Positions 34,184 to 41,906 of a stretch of DNA of 56,132 nt are shown in pieces (positions within the stretch are counted from its first letter, which is position 1; the number at the start of each line of letters is the position of its first letter). The notes under the pieces were generated by a model. The model did no database searches. It saw only the letters and a program-made list of their open reading frames with translations, and was not told the origin of the DNA. Made by a program: the position numbers and the translations under genes. The DNA is taken from assembly GCA_017545905.1 (NCBI GenBank), contig JAFWXL010000066.1, forward strand, positions 1 through 56,132. Reading direction: 5' to 3'. The stretch comes from Clostridia bacterium (GTDB lineage: Bacteria > Bacillota > Clostridia > Christensenellales > Aristaeellaceae).

Positions 34184-34262
34184 AACCGCCGCGAAGCGAA
34201 GCCGGGAGTCTGAGGGATGAAATCCCTCAGGCGGGGTTCGGGGCAGCCGCCCCGACGTCCCC
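34184..34262 (+). repeat. End-module repeat (copy G), best-preserved example
   Basis: AAACCGCCGCGAAGCGAAGC, then the hairpin GAGGGATGAAATCCCTC, then GGCGGGGTTCGGGGCAG with CCGCCCC forming a second hairpin, ending ACGTCC. It lies inside the met operon, two bases beyond the metI stop codon, so it is transcribed as the metI-metQ spacer. Confidence 0.7.
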
Positions 34263-34263
34263 G

Positions 34264-34929
34264 TTACTCGCGCACGCGCTTGTCCGTCTTTCTGGAGATG
34301 TACATGCCAATGTACTGAATGACCTGCATGAGCACGATCAGCAGCACGACGGTTACGATGAGCACGTCGGTCTGGTAGCGGTTGTAGCCGTAGCTGATCG
34401 CGATCTTGCCCAGACCGCCGCCGCCGATGGCGCCGGACATGGCGCTGTAGCCGAGGATCGTGCCGGAGGAGATCGTCGCGCCGACGATCAGCGAGGTCTT
34501 CGCCTCGGGGATGATCACCTTGAAGATGATCTCCGGGATCGACGCGCCCATGGACTGCGCCGCTTCGATGACGCCGGGATCAACCTCGAGCAGCGAGCTC
34601 TCGATCATGCGGGCGACATACGGCGCAGCTGCGATGACCAGCGGAACGATGGTCGCCGTGGAGCCGTAGGCTTTGCCGGCGATCAGGCGGGTCAGCGGGA
34701 TGACGAGGATCATCAGGATCAGGAACGGGATGGAGCGGAAGATATTGACCACAGTATCCATGACGCGGTAAATCAGCGGGCGCGGAGCCAGCCCCTTGGG
34801 CGATGTGAGTACGAGGGCGATAGCCAGCGGCAGGCCCAGCAGATACGCGAACAGCGTGGACACGGTGGTCATATACATCGTATCGCGGATGCCTTCAAGC
34901 ATGAGCGGAATCATCTTTTCAAGCGCCAC
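34264..34929 (-). CDS. metI: MetI methionine ABC transporter permease
   Basis: 221 residues with five membrane segments. The EAA-type loop facing the ATPase is IEAAQSMGASIPEIIFKVIIPEA (about 140-162), shown here by EAAQSMGAS and its following residues. NIFRSIPFLILMILVIPLTR and GGGLGKIAISYGYNRY are typical of MetI. The start overlaps the end of metN by 11 bases. Confidence 0.93.
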   Translation of the reverse strand: MALEKMIPLMLEGIRDTMYMTTVSTLFAYLLGLPLAIALVLTSPKGLAPRPLIYRVMDTVVNIFRSIPFLILMILVIPLTRLIAGKAYGSTATIVPLVIAAAPYVARMIESSLLEVDPGVIEAAQSMGASIPEIIFKVIIPEAKTSLIVGATISSGTILGYSAMSGAIGGGGLGKIAISYGYNRYQTDVLIVTVVLLIVLMQVIQYIGMYISRKTDKRVRE

Positions 34930-35926
34930 TGCCGTTCACCTCCTCCACACGCAGGCCCTTGCTCTGCAGGTAGTAGATCGCCTTTTCCTGCTGGAGCTTG
35001 TCTTCAGGCAGCTGCAGGATCATCTGGCCGAAGGCCTTGCCGTTCACGTCGCGCGTGTCGGCGTACATGATATTCACAGCGATGTGACATTCCATCACGA
35101 GGCTGGCGATCACGGGATCGGTGGATGCATTGCCCTCAAAGACGATGCGGATCATGCGCTCGCCCATGACGCCCATGTCTGCGCCGGCCTTGCGGAAGAT
35201 GAGCTTCTTCGCTGCGGCCGACTTGGGCTGGGAGAATACGTCCTCGACGGTGCCGTTTTCAACGAGCAGACCGTTGTCGATGATGGCCACGTGCGTGCAG
35301 ACGCTTTCCACAACGCTCATCTCGTGCGTGATGATCACAATGGTGATGCCCATCTTCTTGTTGATATCGCGCAGCAGGTTGAGAATGGAGGTCGTCGTCT
35401 GCGGGTCAAGCGCGCTGGTCGCTTCGTCGCACAGGATGATCTTGGGATTGGTGGACAGCGCACGGGCGATAGCCACGCGCTGCTGCTGGCCGCCGGAGAG
35501 CTGGCTGGGATAATTGTGCTGGCGGTCGGTAAGGCCGACGATTTCCAGCATCTCGTCCACGCGCTTGTCGATGTCGGCTTTCTTCATGCCGACAATCTCC
35601 ATCGCGAAAGCGATGTTGCCGCGCACGTCGCGCTGCTGCAGGAGGTTGAAGTGCTGGAAGATCATCGAGACTTCCTGACGCAGCCTGCGCAGCTCTTTCG
35701 GCGCGAGCTTTGCAAGGTCCTTGCCGTCGATGACGACGCTTCCGCCCGTCGGCTTCTCCAGGAAATTGATGCAGCGAACGAGCGTCGATTTGCCCGCGCC
35801 GGACATGCCGATGATGCCGTAAATATCGCCCTGATTGATCTGCAGGTTGATATCCTTGAGGGCATCGACGGTCTGGGTCTTGCCCCTGAACGTCTTTGTC
35901 AGGTGGCTGAGTTCAATGAGCGCCAC
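34919..35926 (-). CDS. metN: MetN methionine ABC transporter ATPase
   Basis: 335 residues: Walker A GMSGAGKST (about 39-47), Q loop, signature LSGGQQQRVAIARAL (about 140-154), Walker B ILCDEATSALDP (about 162-173), and a C-terminal NIL regulatory domain (about 255-335, starting near RMIRIVFEGNASTDP). The NIL domain allows inhibition by bound methionine. GTG start with AAGGAG eight bases upstream. It is the first gene of the operon. Confidence 0.95.
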   Translation of the reverse strand: MALIELSHLTKTFRGKTQTVDALKDINLQINQGDIYGIIGMSGAGKSTLVRCINFLEKPTGGSVVIDGKDLAKLAPKELRRLRQEVSMIFQHFNLLQQRDVRGNIAFAMEIVGMKKADIDKRVDEMLEIVGLTDRQHNYPSQLSGGQQQRVAIARALSTNPKIILCDEATSALDPQTTTSILNLLRDINKKMGITIVIITHEMSVVESVCTHVAIIDNGLLVENGTVEDVFSQPKSAAAKKLIFRKAGADMGVMGERMIRIVFEGNASTDPVIASLVMECHIAVNIMYADTRDVNGKAFGQMILQLPEDKLQQEKAIYYLQSKGLRVEEVNGSGA

Positions 35927-36004
35927 AAGCGCGTCTCCTTTCGGCGGTGAATACCGTTAATCGTATGTCTGTATATTTTATCATAGATCCGGGTGACATG
36001 GGCT

Positions 36005-36033
36005 ATTATAACGCATTTCTCACATATAGGCAA
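36005..36033 (-). promoter_or_regulatory. Promoter of metNIQ
   Basis: Minus strand: TTGCCT, 17-base spacer, TATAAT. The leader is only about 70 bases, too short for a SAM riboswitch. It is divergent from the LysR promoter about 70 bases away. Confidence 0.7.
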
Positions 36034-36079
36034 ACATGATTAAAGTATGGTACAACATAGGAAAAAGCTATAACATTGA

Positions 36080-36108
36080 TTGAATATGCGCACGTTCCAT
36101 GATATAAT
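36080..36108 (+). promoter_or_regulatory. Promoter of the divergent LysR gene
   Basis: TTGAAT, 17-base spacer, TATAAT, 31 bases upstream of the ATG. Confidence 0.7.
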
Positions 36109-36138
36109 GGAAAAAATGTCTCGCAAGGGAGGAACATT

Positions 36139-37050
36139 ATGACCCTGCAGCAGCTCAAATATGTCATCGAGGTCGCCGAGCGCGGATCGATTACCGAGGC
36201 GGCGAAGGCGCTGTTTATCGCCCAGCCCAGCCTCAGCGCAGCCATCCGGGAGCTGGAGGAGGAGACGGCCACGAGCATCTTCGTGCGCAAGAGCCGCGGC
36301 GTGCTGCTCACGCCGGAGGGCGCGGAGTTTCTGGGCTATGCGCGCCAGGTGGTGCAGCAGGCGGCGCTGATTGAGGAAAAATACATCGCCCGCCAGGCGG
36401 TCAAGCAGCGCTTTTCCGTCTCCACGCAGCATTATTCGTTCACGTCCAGCGCGTTTATCGAGCTGGTGCGCGCGCACGGCGGTCAGGCGTATGAATTCAC
36501 GCTGCGCGAGGGCAAGACGTATGATACGATCGCCGATGTAAAAAACCTGCGCAGCGAGATGGGCGTGATCTACATGAGCACGTTCAACGAGGCCGTCATC
36601 AGCAAGACGCTGCGCGAGGCGAATCTGGTATTTGCGGAGCTGTTTGCGGCGAGGCCGCATATCTTCATCGGCCGCAAGAATCCGCTTGCAGACAGGACCA
36701 GCGTCACGATGGCAGATCTGGTCGATCTGCCGTGCCTGACCTACGAGCAGGGCGAGCAGAATGCGTTTTATTATTCTGAAGAGATCCTCTCCACGCTCAA
36801 CCACGACAGGAGCGTAAAGGTGACGGACAAGGGCACGATCATCGACCTGATGGTGGGTACCGACGGCTACACGATTTCCTCAGGCATCTGCCCGTCGTAC
36901 CTGCGCGGCGAGGATATCATCTCGATTCCGCTGGAGGTGGACGAGATCATCCGCATCGGCGTCATCACCCATAAGGATTACAGGCCGACGGCGCTGGGCG
37001 CAGAATATCTGTCGATTCTGCACCGGATTGTGGGCGACATGGTGAGTTGA
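36139..37050 (+). CDS. LysR-family regulator divergent from metNIQ
   Basis: 303 residues: helix-turn-helix (RGSITEAAKALFIAQPSLSAA, about residues 15-35) and effector domain. It resembles the CysB/CbL-like and YtlI-like groups only in general form. Its divergent position makes it the likely regulator of metNIQ, which would be consistent with the absence of a SAM riboswitch there; this is inference from context. AAGGGAGG precedes the ATG. Confidence 0.92.
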   Translation: MTLQQLKYVIEVAERGSITEAAKALFIAQPSLSAAIRELEEETATSIFVRKSRGVLLTPEGAEFLGYARQVVQQAALIEEKYIARQAVKQRFSVSTQHYSFTSSAFIELVRAHGGQAYEFTLREGKTYDTIADVKNLRSEMGVIYMSTFNEAVISKTLREANLVFAELFAARPHIFIGRKNPLADRTSVTMADLVDLPCLTYEQGEQNAFYYSEEILSTLNHDRSVKVTDKGTIIDLMVGTDGYTISSGICPSYLRGEDIISIPLEVDEIIRIGVITHKDYRPTALGAEYLSILHRIVGDMVS

Positions 37051-37081
37051 TTTTTCTTCCTCATACTTGAATTTGCCTCCA

Positions 37082-37110
37082 TTGCCTGTTTGCGCGCGGG
37101 GTGCTATTCT
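37082..37110 (+). promoter_or_regulatory. Promoter of the XRE-TPR regulator gene
   Basis: TTGCCT, 17-base spacer, TATTCT. Confidence 0.55.
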
Positions 37111-37135
37111 GAAGGCACAGAAAGGCGGCGATTGC

Positions 37136-38176
37136 ATGCAGAGAATGAAAGAGACCATCCGCGCAAGGCGGTATGCGCTGGGCATGACGCAGCAGCAGCT
37201 TTCCGACCGGCTGGGCGTGAGCGCGGCAGCGGTGAGCAAGTGGGAGCTGGGCGCATCATATCCGGATGTAACGCTGCTGCCTGCGCTGGCCAGAGCGCTG
37301 GAGACGGACCTCAATACGTTGATGGGTTTTGAGCGCGAGCCGGAGAAAGAAGAAATAAACCGGCTGCTGCAGCAGATCAATGACCTTGCCAAAGCGCAGG
37401 GAATCGGCGCTGCCATGATCCGCGCGCAGGAAATCCTGAGAGAATATCCCTCCTGCGGCGCGCTGCTCTTTGGTGTTTGCGCAACGCTGGAAGGGCGGAT
37501 GATGATGTCCGGCGAAGACAGGGCGCAATACGAGGCGCAGCTGGAAAGCTGGTATCGCCGGGCGGCGGACAGCGCAGATCCGGAGGCAAGCGAGGCGGCG
37601 GCGCATCTGTTGGCGGGAAAATACATCAACCGGGGCGAACTGGATTGCGCACAGGCGATGATGGAGCGCCTGCCCAAAGAACCCGCTGCGCCGCACTGGC
37701 CGCTGGAGATTTCGCTCCTGCTGGCGAAAGGCGAAAAGCGGCAGGCGAGAGGGCTGCTGGAAAATACGCTCTTTCGCCGCGCGGGCGACGTGCAGCAGAT
37801 TCTTTTGCGCCTTGTGCAGGCGGAGCTGGACGAGGGGAATACCGATCAGGCGCAGAAACTGGCGGATGTAACGCGGGATTTTGTCGGCCTTCTTCATATG
37901 CATCCCTACGCGGCCTGCCTGGTGCAGCTGATGCCTGCGCTGAAGCGGCAGGATGAAAAGGAGAGTATCCGCCATATCCGCGCGATGCTGGATGCGCTTG
38001 AGACGCAGTGGACGCCGGGGGAAGGGCTGTTGTATGCGCATTCGGGCGTCAAAAAAAGCGGGCATGCAGCCATGCCCGCCGGAATCTTCCGCGAATTGCG
38101 CGAAAGCGAGGAATATGCGTTTTTAAGGGAGAACAGCGAATTCATCCGGCTGCTTGCGGATTATACGCAAGCCTGA
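37136..38176 (+). CDS. XRE-family regulator with a helical-repeat domain
   Basis: About 346 residues: an XRE helix-turn-helix (about 5-62, LGMTQQQLSDRLGVSAAAVSK) followed by a long helical region that looks like degenerate TPR repeats. Such fusions often bind peptides, but no partner peptide is seen here. ATG at 37136 is preceded by AAAGGCGG. Its 3' end overlaps the convergent gluQ gene by 35 bases. Confidence 0.85.
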   Translation: MQRMKETIRARRYALGMTQQQLSDRLGVSAAAVSKWELGASYPDVTLLPALARALETDLNTLMGFEREPEKEEINRLLQQINDLAKAQGIGAAMIRAQEILREYPSCGALLFGVCATLEGRMMMSGEDRAQYEAQLESWYRRAADSADPEASEAAAHLLAGKYINRGELDCAQAMMERLPKEPAAPHWPLEISLLLAKGEKRQARGLLENTLFRRAGDVQQILLRLVQAELDEGNTDQAQKLADVTRDFVGLLHMHPYAACLVQLMPALKRQDEKESIRHIRAMLDALETQWTPGEGLLYAHSGVKKSGHAAMPAGIFRELRESEEYAFLRENSEFIRLLADYTQA

Positions 38177-39074
38177 TATCATCCCGTTTCACGTTCTTCC
38201 AGTCAAAGGCTCGGATGAGCTCTTCAAGGCTTGCCGGCCTGTTTTCCGGGATCACGCCGGCGGAATAGGCCAGCATGCCCAGAATCTGCTCCGGCGTCAT
38301 CACTTTGCTCAGCGCGCTCAGGTCCAGATCCCTGTCGCGCTTGGCAAGGCGGCGGCCGTTTGCATCCATGAGCAGCGGAATGTGATAATACGAGGGAGAA
38401 TCAAAGCCGAGCGTCTTTTGCAGGTGCATCTGGCGCGGCGTGGAGAAGAGAATATCCCGCCCGCGCACGATTTCATTCACGCCGCTGAGCGCGTCGTCGA
38501 TGACAACGGCGAGCTGATAACCGAACAGGCCGTCCGAGCGGCGGATGATGTAGTCGCCGCATTCGCGCGCAAGGTTTTCGCTGACAGGGCCGAAATGCCC
38601 GTCTTTAAAGGAAAAGACTTCATCGGGGACGCGCAGGCGCATCGCGGGGCTGCGCGTTTTTTGGCGCTCTGTGATTTCGGCTTGCGTAAGACCTGCGCAG
38701 GCGCGGCTGTAAACCGGCTCGCGGTCGCCAAGATTGGGCGCGATGGCGGCATGCAGCTGCGCCCGGGTGCAGAAGCACGGATAAACAAGGCCCATGGCGC
38801 TCAGCTCATCAAAATACTTCTGATAGATTTCCGTGCGCGTGCTCTGGTACAGCGGCGCTTCGTCCCAGTCAAAGCCCAGAAAGCGCAGATCCTCGATGCA
38901 CTGGTCCGACAGGCGCTGCGGACAGCGCGGCACGTCCAGATCCTCGATGCGCAGCAGAAACCTGCCGCCCCGGCTGCGCGCGGACAGATAGGCCAGCAGG
39001 CAGCACAGCAGATTGCCCAGATGCAGCCGTCCGCTGGGCGTGGGCGCAAAGCGCCCGGTGACTGCGCCCGTCAT
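38142..39074 (-). CDS. gluQ: Glutamyl-Q tRNA(Asp) synthetase
   Basis: 310 residues, the size of a stand-alone GluRS-like catalytic domain without anticodon-binding domain. The HIGH-like motif is RFAPTPSGRLHLGN (about 8-21) and the KMSKS-like motif is RRLAKRDRD (about 240-248). Zinc-binding cysteines are in CFCTRAQ and YSRACAG, as in GluQ-RS and unlike typical Clostridia GltX. It attaches glutamate to queuosine in tRNA-Asp. Its ATG overlaps the stop of the small upstream gene (ATGA), so they form a pair. The presence of queT in this window fits. Confidence 0.9.
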   Translation of the reverse strand: MTGAVTGRFAPTPSGRLHLGNLLCCLLAYLSARSRGGRFLLRIEDLDVPRCPQRLSDQCIEDLRFLGFDWDEAPLYQSTRTEIYQKYFDELSAMGLVYPCFCTRAQLHAAIAPNLGDREPVYSRACAGLTQAEITERQKTRSPAMRLRVPDEVFSFKDGHFGPVSENLARECGDYIIRRSDGLFGYQLAVVIDDALSGVNEIVRGRDILFSTPRQMHLQKTLGFDSPSYYHIPLLMDANGRRLAKRDRDLDLSALSKVMTPEQILGMLAYSAGVIPENRPASLEELIRAFDWKNVKRDDIRLAYNPQAAG

Positions 39075-39373
39075 GCGTCCATCAGCGGATTGCGCATGCC
39101 GCTGGATCGCTTTTCGCCGTCGGGCATGATCAGCTCGATTTCAAGGCGCTGAAAATCGACGGTTTCCGTGAAGTGCTCTTTGGTGAAGGCCGTGCGGCCG
39201 AATTTTTCGAATTCGCGGTTGTGCTTGGGCAGCTGCAGCGGGCGCTGCACGTCAAAGCGGCGGCAGATTTCAAGGAAGGCTTCCTCGATATCGTCGTTCT
39301 CGATGGTCACCGTCTCCTGCATGGCGATGCGGTGCCCCGCGATGATGCGGCCCCAGAGCCTGTTTTTGTCCAT
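39071..39373 (-). CDS. Small conserved-looking protein paired with gluQ
   Basis: 100 residues (MDKNRLWGRIIAGHRIAM at the start), mixed charge, no signal or membrane segment; family not recognised. AAAGGAG lies six bases before the ATG at 39373, and the stop overlaps the gluQ start (ATGA), which supports a real co-translated gene. A role linked to gluQ is only suggested by position. Confidence 0.7.
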   Translation of the reverse strand: MDKNRLWGRIIAGHRIAMQETVTIENDDIEEAFLEICRRFDVQRPLQLPKHNREFEKFGRTAFTKEHFTETVDFQRLEIELIMPDGEKRSSGMRNPLMDA

Positions 39374-39383
39374 GTTTGTCTCC

Positions 39384-39412
39384 TTTACGCGGCGGGAAAA
39401 ATACGGTATAAT
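39384..39412 (+). promoter_or_regulatory. Promoter of the WalJ-like gene
   Basis: TTTACG, 17-base spacer, TATAAT, about 75 bases upstream of the ATG at 39488. Confidence 0.55.
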
Positions 39413-39487
39413 CCAGATATATGTCACGCAGACACTGCCCGAGGGCACTGCCTGCATTTTATATGATTGAAGGGGATTTGTAAAGCC

Positions 39488-40294
39488 ATGCGGCTCACAC
39501 TTTGTCCGCTGTTTTCCGGTTCCTCCGGCAACAGCATCTATATTTCCTGCGCGGGCACGAAGATCCTTGTCGACGCAGGCATGAGCGCGGCGCGCATCGA
39601 GGCGCATCTGCGTGAAATCGGCGTGGATATCCGCGAGATCGATGCGATTCTGGTGACGCACGAGCATGTGGATCATGTGCGCGGGCTGGGCGTGCTCTCG
39701 CGCAAGTACGGCGTGCCGATCTATGCCAACGAGGGCACATGGGACGGCATTCTGCTGCGCGAATCGGGCATACCGCTCAGGTCGGTGCGCACATTCTATA
39801 CGGGCGAGGATTTTTATATCGACCAGATCAACGTGCATCCCTTCCCGATCCCGCACGACGCCAATGAGCCTGTGGGCTACAGCTTTTCCTGCCAGGGGCT
39901 GCGCTGCGCGGTGGCGACGGACCTTGGCCATATTGACAGGACATGGATGGATGCGGTCACGGGCTGTCAGGCGCTGGTGTTGGAGGCCAATCACGATGTG
40001 GAGATGGTGAACAGAGGGCCGTATCCCTCGCATCTCAAGCGCCGTATCCTCGGCAGAAAGGGCCACCTGAACAACGAGGACTGCGCAAAAGCGCTGCTGG
40101 AGCTGGTGAAGACCGGCACGCGCGCCGTTTTTCTTTCGCATCTGTCTCAGGACAATAATTTGCCGGAACTGGCATATAATACCGTATGCGGAGCGCTGTA
40201 TGAGGCTGGATACGACGTGGGTACGGATGTACGCGTGAGCGTTTCCAGACGCGACAAGGTATCGGATATGCTGGTACTGGAGGGCGGCGCCTGA
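39488..40294 (+). CDS. WalJ/YycJ-like metallo-beta-lactamase-fold hydrolase
   Basis: About 268 residues: SSGNSIYISCAGTKILVDAG near the start, metal motif THEHVDH (about 59-65), then HDANEPVGYSF, VATDLGHID and the late LSHLSQDNN histidine. This order is that of WalJ (YycJ), an MBL-fold protein often found with the WalKR system and linked to cell-division and DNA-end processing. WalKR is not in this window. The chosen ATG has GAAGGGG 13 bases upstream; TTG at 39467 is a possible longer start. Confidence 0.85.
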   Translation: MRLTLCPLFSGSSGNSIYISCAGTKILVDAGMSAARIEAHLREIGVDIREIDAILVTHEHVDHVRGLGVLSRKYGVPIYANEGTWDGILLRESGIPLRSVRTFYTGEDFYIDQINVHPFPIPHDANEPVGYSFSCQGLRCAVATDLGHIDRTWMDAVTGCQALVLEANHDVEMVNRGPYPSHLKRRILGRKGHLNNEDCAKALLELVKTGTRAVFLSHLSQDNNLPELAYNTVCGALYEAGYDVGTDVRVSVSRRDKVSDMLVLEGGA

Positions 40295-40317
40295 CGCGGC
40301 GGAAGGAGCCTGTTACC

Positions 40318-40575
40318 ATGAGAAAGAAAGTAACGCTGAATCTTGACGCAGACACGGAGAGAAAGCTCGCGGCGCTGGCTGCGCATCTGGGTTATTCCCG
40401 GGAGATGGCGGCTGTTTATGCCGTGCGTCTTGTCAGCGCATGCCTGCGCGAGGGCCTGCTGGACGGGCCGCTTGCGCCGGCATTTCCCGCAGAAGCGCAG
40501 CCGCTGGCCGGCGGCGCGCGCATCATTGAAATGCCTCGAAGAAAAAGCGCCGCGCAGGGCGATATGCGCGTATAA
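40318..40575 (+). CDS. Small ribbon-helix-helix-like protein
   Basis: 85 residues. The first 45 (KKVTLNLDADTERKLAALAA and onward) resemble a CopG/MetJ ribbon-helix-helix fold, with a beta strand and two helices; the rest is a proline/alanine-rich tail. GGAAGGAG lies upstream of the ATG. It is 23 bases after the WalJ-like gene, so probably in the same transcript. No toxin gene is adjacent. Confidence 0.65.
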   Translation: MRKKVTLNLDADTERKLAALAAHLGYSREMAAVYAVRLVSACLREGLLDGPLAPAFPAEAQPLAGGARIIEMPRRKSAAQGDMRV

Positions 40576-40624
40576 TGCGGGAAAAAGCGGCGCAGACTGC
40601 TTCTTGAAGAAAGGAGTGGACTGC

Positions 40625-40855
40625 ATGGATCGACTGTCGCTTTTGCTTGTGATCATCGGCGCGATCAACTGGGGCCTTGTCGGGCTGTTCCAGTTTGATC
40701 TGGTCGCGTTTCTCTTCGGCGGACAGGCGGCGCTGATTTCCCGCGTGCTCTACACGATTATCGGCGCTGCGGGCGTGTGGAGCATCTCAATGCTCTTTAC
40801 CAGCCGCGAGGCGAGAAATGCCGCAAACGAGATGCACACCGGCGCCAACGCATAA
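40625..40855 (+). CDS. DUF378 (YuzA-like) small membrane protein
   Basis: 76 residues with two membrane helices. The family motif IIGAINWGLVGLFQFDLVAF (about 10-29) identifies DUF378; function unknown. AAAGGAGTG precedes the ATG. It is the likely last gene of the WalJ-RHH-DUF378 transcript. Confidence 0.88.
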   Translation: MDRLSLLLVIIGAINWGLVGLFQFDLVAFLFGGQAALISRVLYTIIGAAGVWSISMLFTSREARNAANEMHTGANA

Positions 40856-40870
40856 CTTCATCCGATTTAA

Positions 40871-40909
40871 GCCCCTTTCCGCAGTGCAGACAGAGCCTGC
40901 GGAAAGGGG
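40871..40909. other. Strong hairpin between DUF378 and cdaA genes
   Basis: A 13-base-pair stem CCCCTTTCCGCAG / CTGCGGAAAGGGG. It has no T run on the plus strand (TAAAAAAAT follows). It may be a processed or Rho-type 3' end rather than a classical terminator. Confidence 0.5.
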
Positions 40910-40942
40910 TAAAAAAATACCCGGATTGTGTACAATTCCCTC

Positions 40943-40971
40943 TGTCATATCGCTTTTCAATGGTGTATAAT
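40943..40971 (+). promoter_or_regulatory. Promoter of cdaA-cdaR
   Basis: TGTCAT, 17-base spacer, TATAAT, about 36 bases upstream of the GTG start. Confidence 0.55.
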
Positions 40972-41006
40972 AAGACCATGCGAAAGTGACGATGGGAGGG
41001 TATGCT

Positions 41007-41906
41007 GTGAGCGCGATTATCGAACAATTCTCCGCGGTCCTGTGGAACGTAGTCAACAGGCCGAGCATTGTCGATTTTATCGATATCCTTCTTCTGACCG
41101 TCGTGATCTACGAGGTGCTGGTGCATATCCGCCATACGCGCATCTCTCAGACGATCAAGGGCATCGTCATCCTCCTTTTCGCCACGTGGGCCAGCGATAT
41201 GATTGGTATGCGCACCATCCATGCGCTGCTTGCATGGGTCATCAATGCAGGTCCTGTGCTGCTGATCGTGCTCTTTCAGCCGGAGATCCGCCGCATTCTT
41301 GAGGAACTGGGCACCAGCGCCATTCTGGACAGCGGCATGCGTATGCAGCCCATCAGCAATACCGATCTGATGATTGACGAGATGGTGCTGGCGCTTGGCA
41401 ATATGGCTCGCCGCCGCGTGGGCGCGCTGATCGTCATCGAAAACAAGACGCCGCTGACGGACGTCATCGCCACCGGCACGCCGGTGGACGGCAAGGTGTC
41501 CCAGCCGCTGATTGAGAATATCTTTGAGCCCAATACGCCGCTTCATGACGGCGCCGTCGTCGTGCGCGGCGAGCGCATCATGTCCGCCGCATGTCTGCTG
41601 CATCTGTCCGATACCACGGGCGTGGGCCGTGATCTGGGCACGCGCCATCGCGCGGGTCTTGGCATGAGCGAGGTATCCGACGCGACGGTCTTCATTGTTT
41701 CCGAGGAGACGGGCATCATCTCCATGGCGCGCGGCGGTCAGCTTACGCGCCATCTGGATGAGGATTCCCTGCGCAAAATCCTCCATGAGCTTTACGATAA
41801 AGAGGGAAAGGAGCCTGCCCGTCTGGCACTGACTGTGCCCAGGTTCAACCTCAGGCAAAGGAGGAGAGCAGCGCATGATGAACCGCAGGCCGACCAAGAA
41901 GAGTGA
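41007..41906 (+). CDS. cdaA: CdaA diadenylate cyclase
   Basis: About 299 residues: three membrane helices (about 15-90) and a DAC domain with the catalytic motifs LHDGAVVV (DGA, about 179-186) and GTRHRAGLG (RHR, about 211-219). It makes the essential second messenger c-di-AMP from two ATP. The GTG at 41007 has GGGAGGG seven bases upstream; a longer GTG start at 40986 lacks one. The C-terminal tail is charged. It overlaps cdaR by 32 bases. Confidence 0.95.
   Translation: MSAIIEQFSAVLWNVVNRPSIVDFIDILLLTVVIYEVLVHIRHTRISQTIKGIVILLFATWASDMIGMRTIHALLAWVINAGPVLLIVLFQPEIRRILEELGTSAILDSGMRMQPISNTDLMIDEMVLALGNMARRRVGALIVIENKTPLTDVIATGTPVDGKVSQPLIENIFEPNTPLHDGAVVVRGERIMSAACLLHLSDTTGVGRDLGTRHRAGLGMSEVSDATVFIVSEETGIISMARGGQLTRHLDEDSLRKILHELYDKEGKEPARLALTVPRFNLRQRRRAAHDEPQADQEE

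Noticed and set aside
35927-36138. SAM riboswitch upstream of metN
   Set aside because: The promoter leaves only about 70 bases of leader and no S-box motif is seen.
40871-40909. Classical intrinsic terminator after DUF378
   Set aside because: The stem is strong but no T run follows on the plus strand, so it is listed only as a hairpin.
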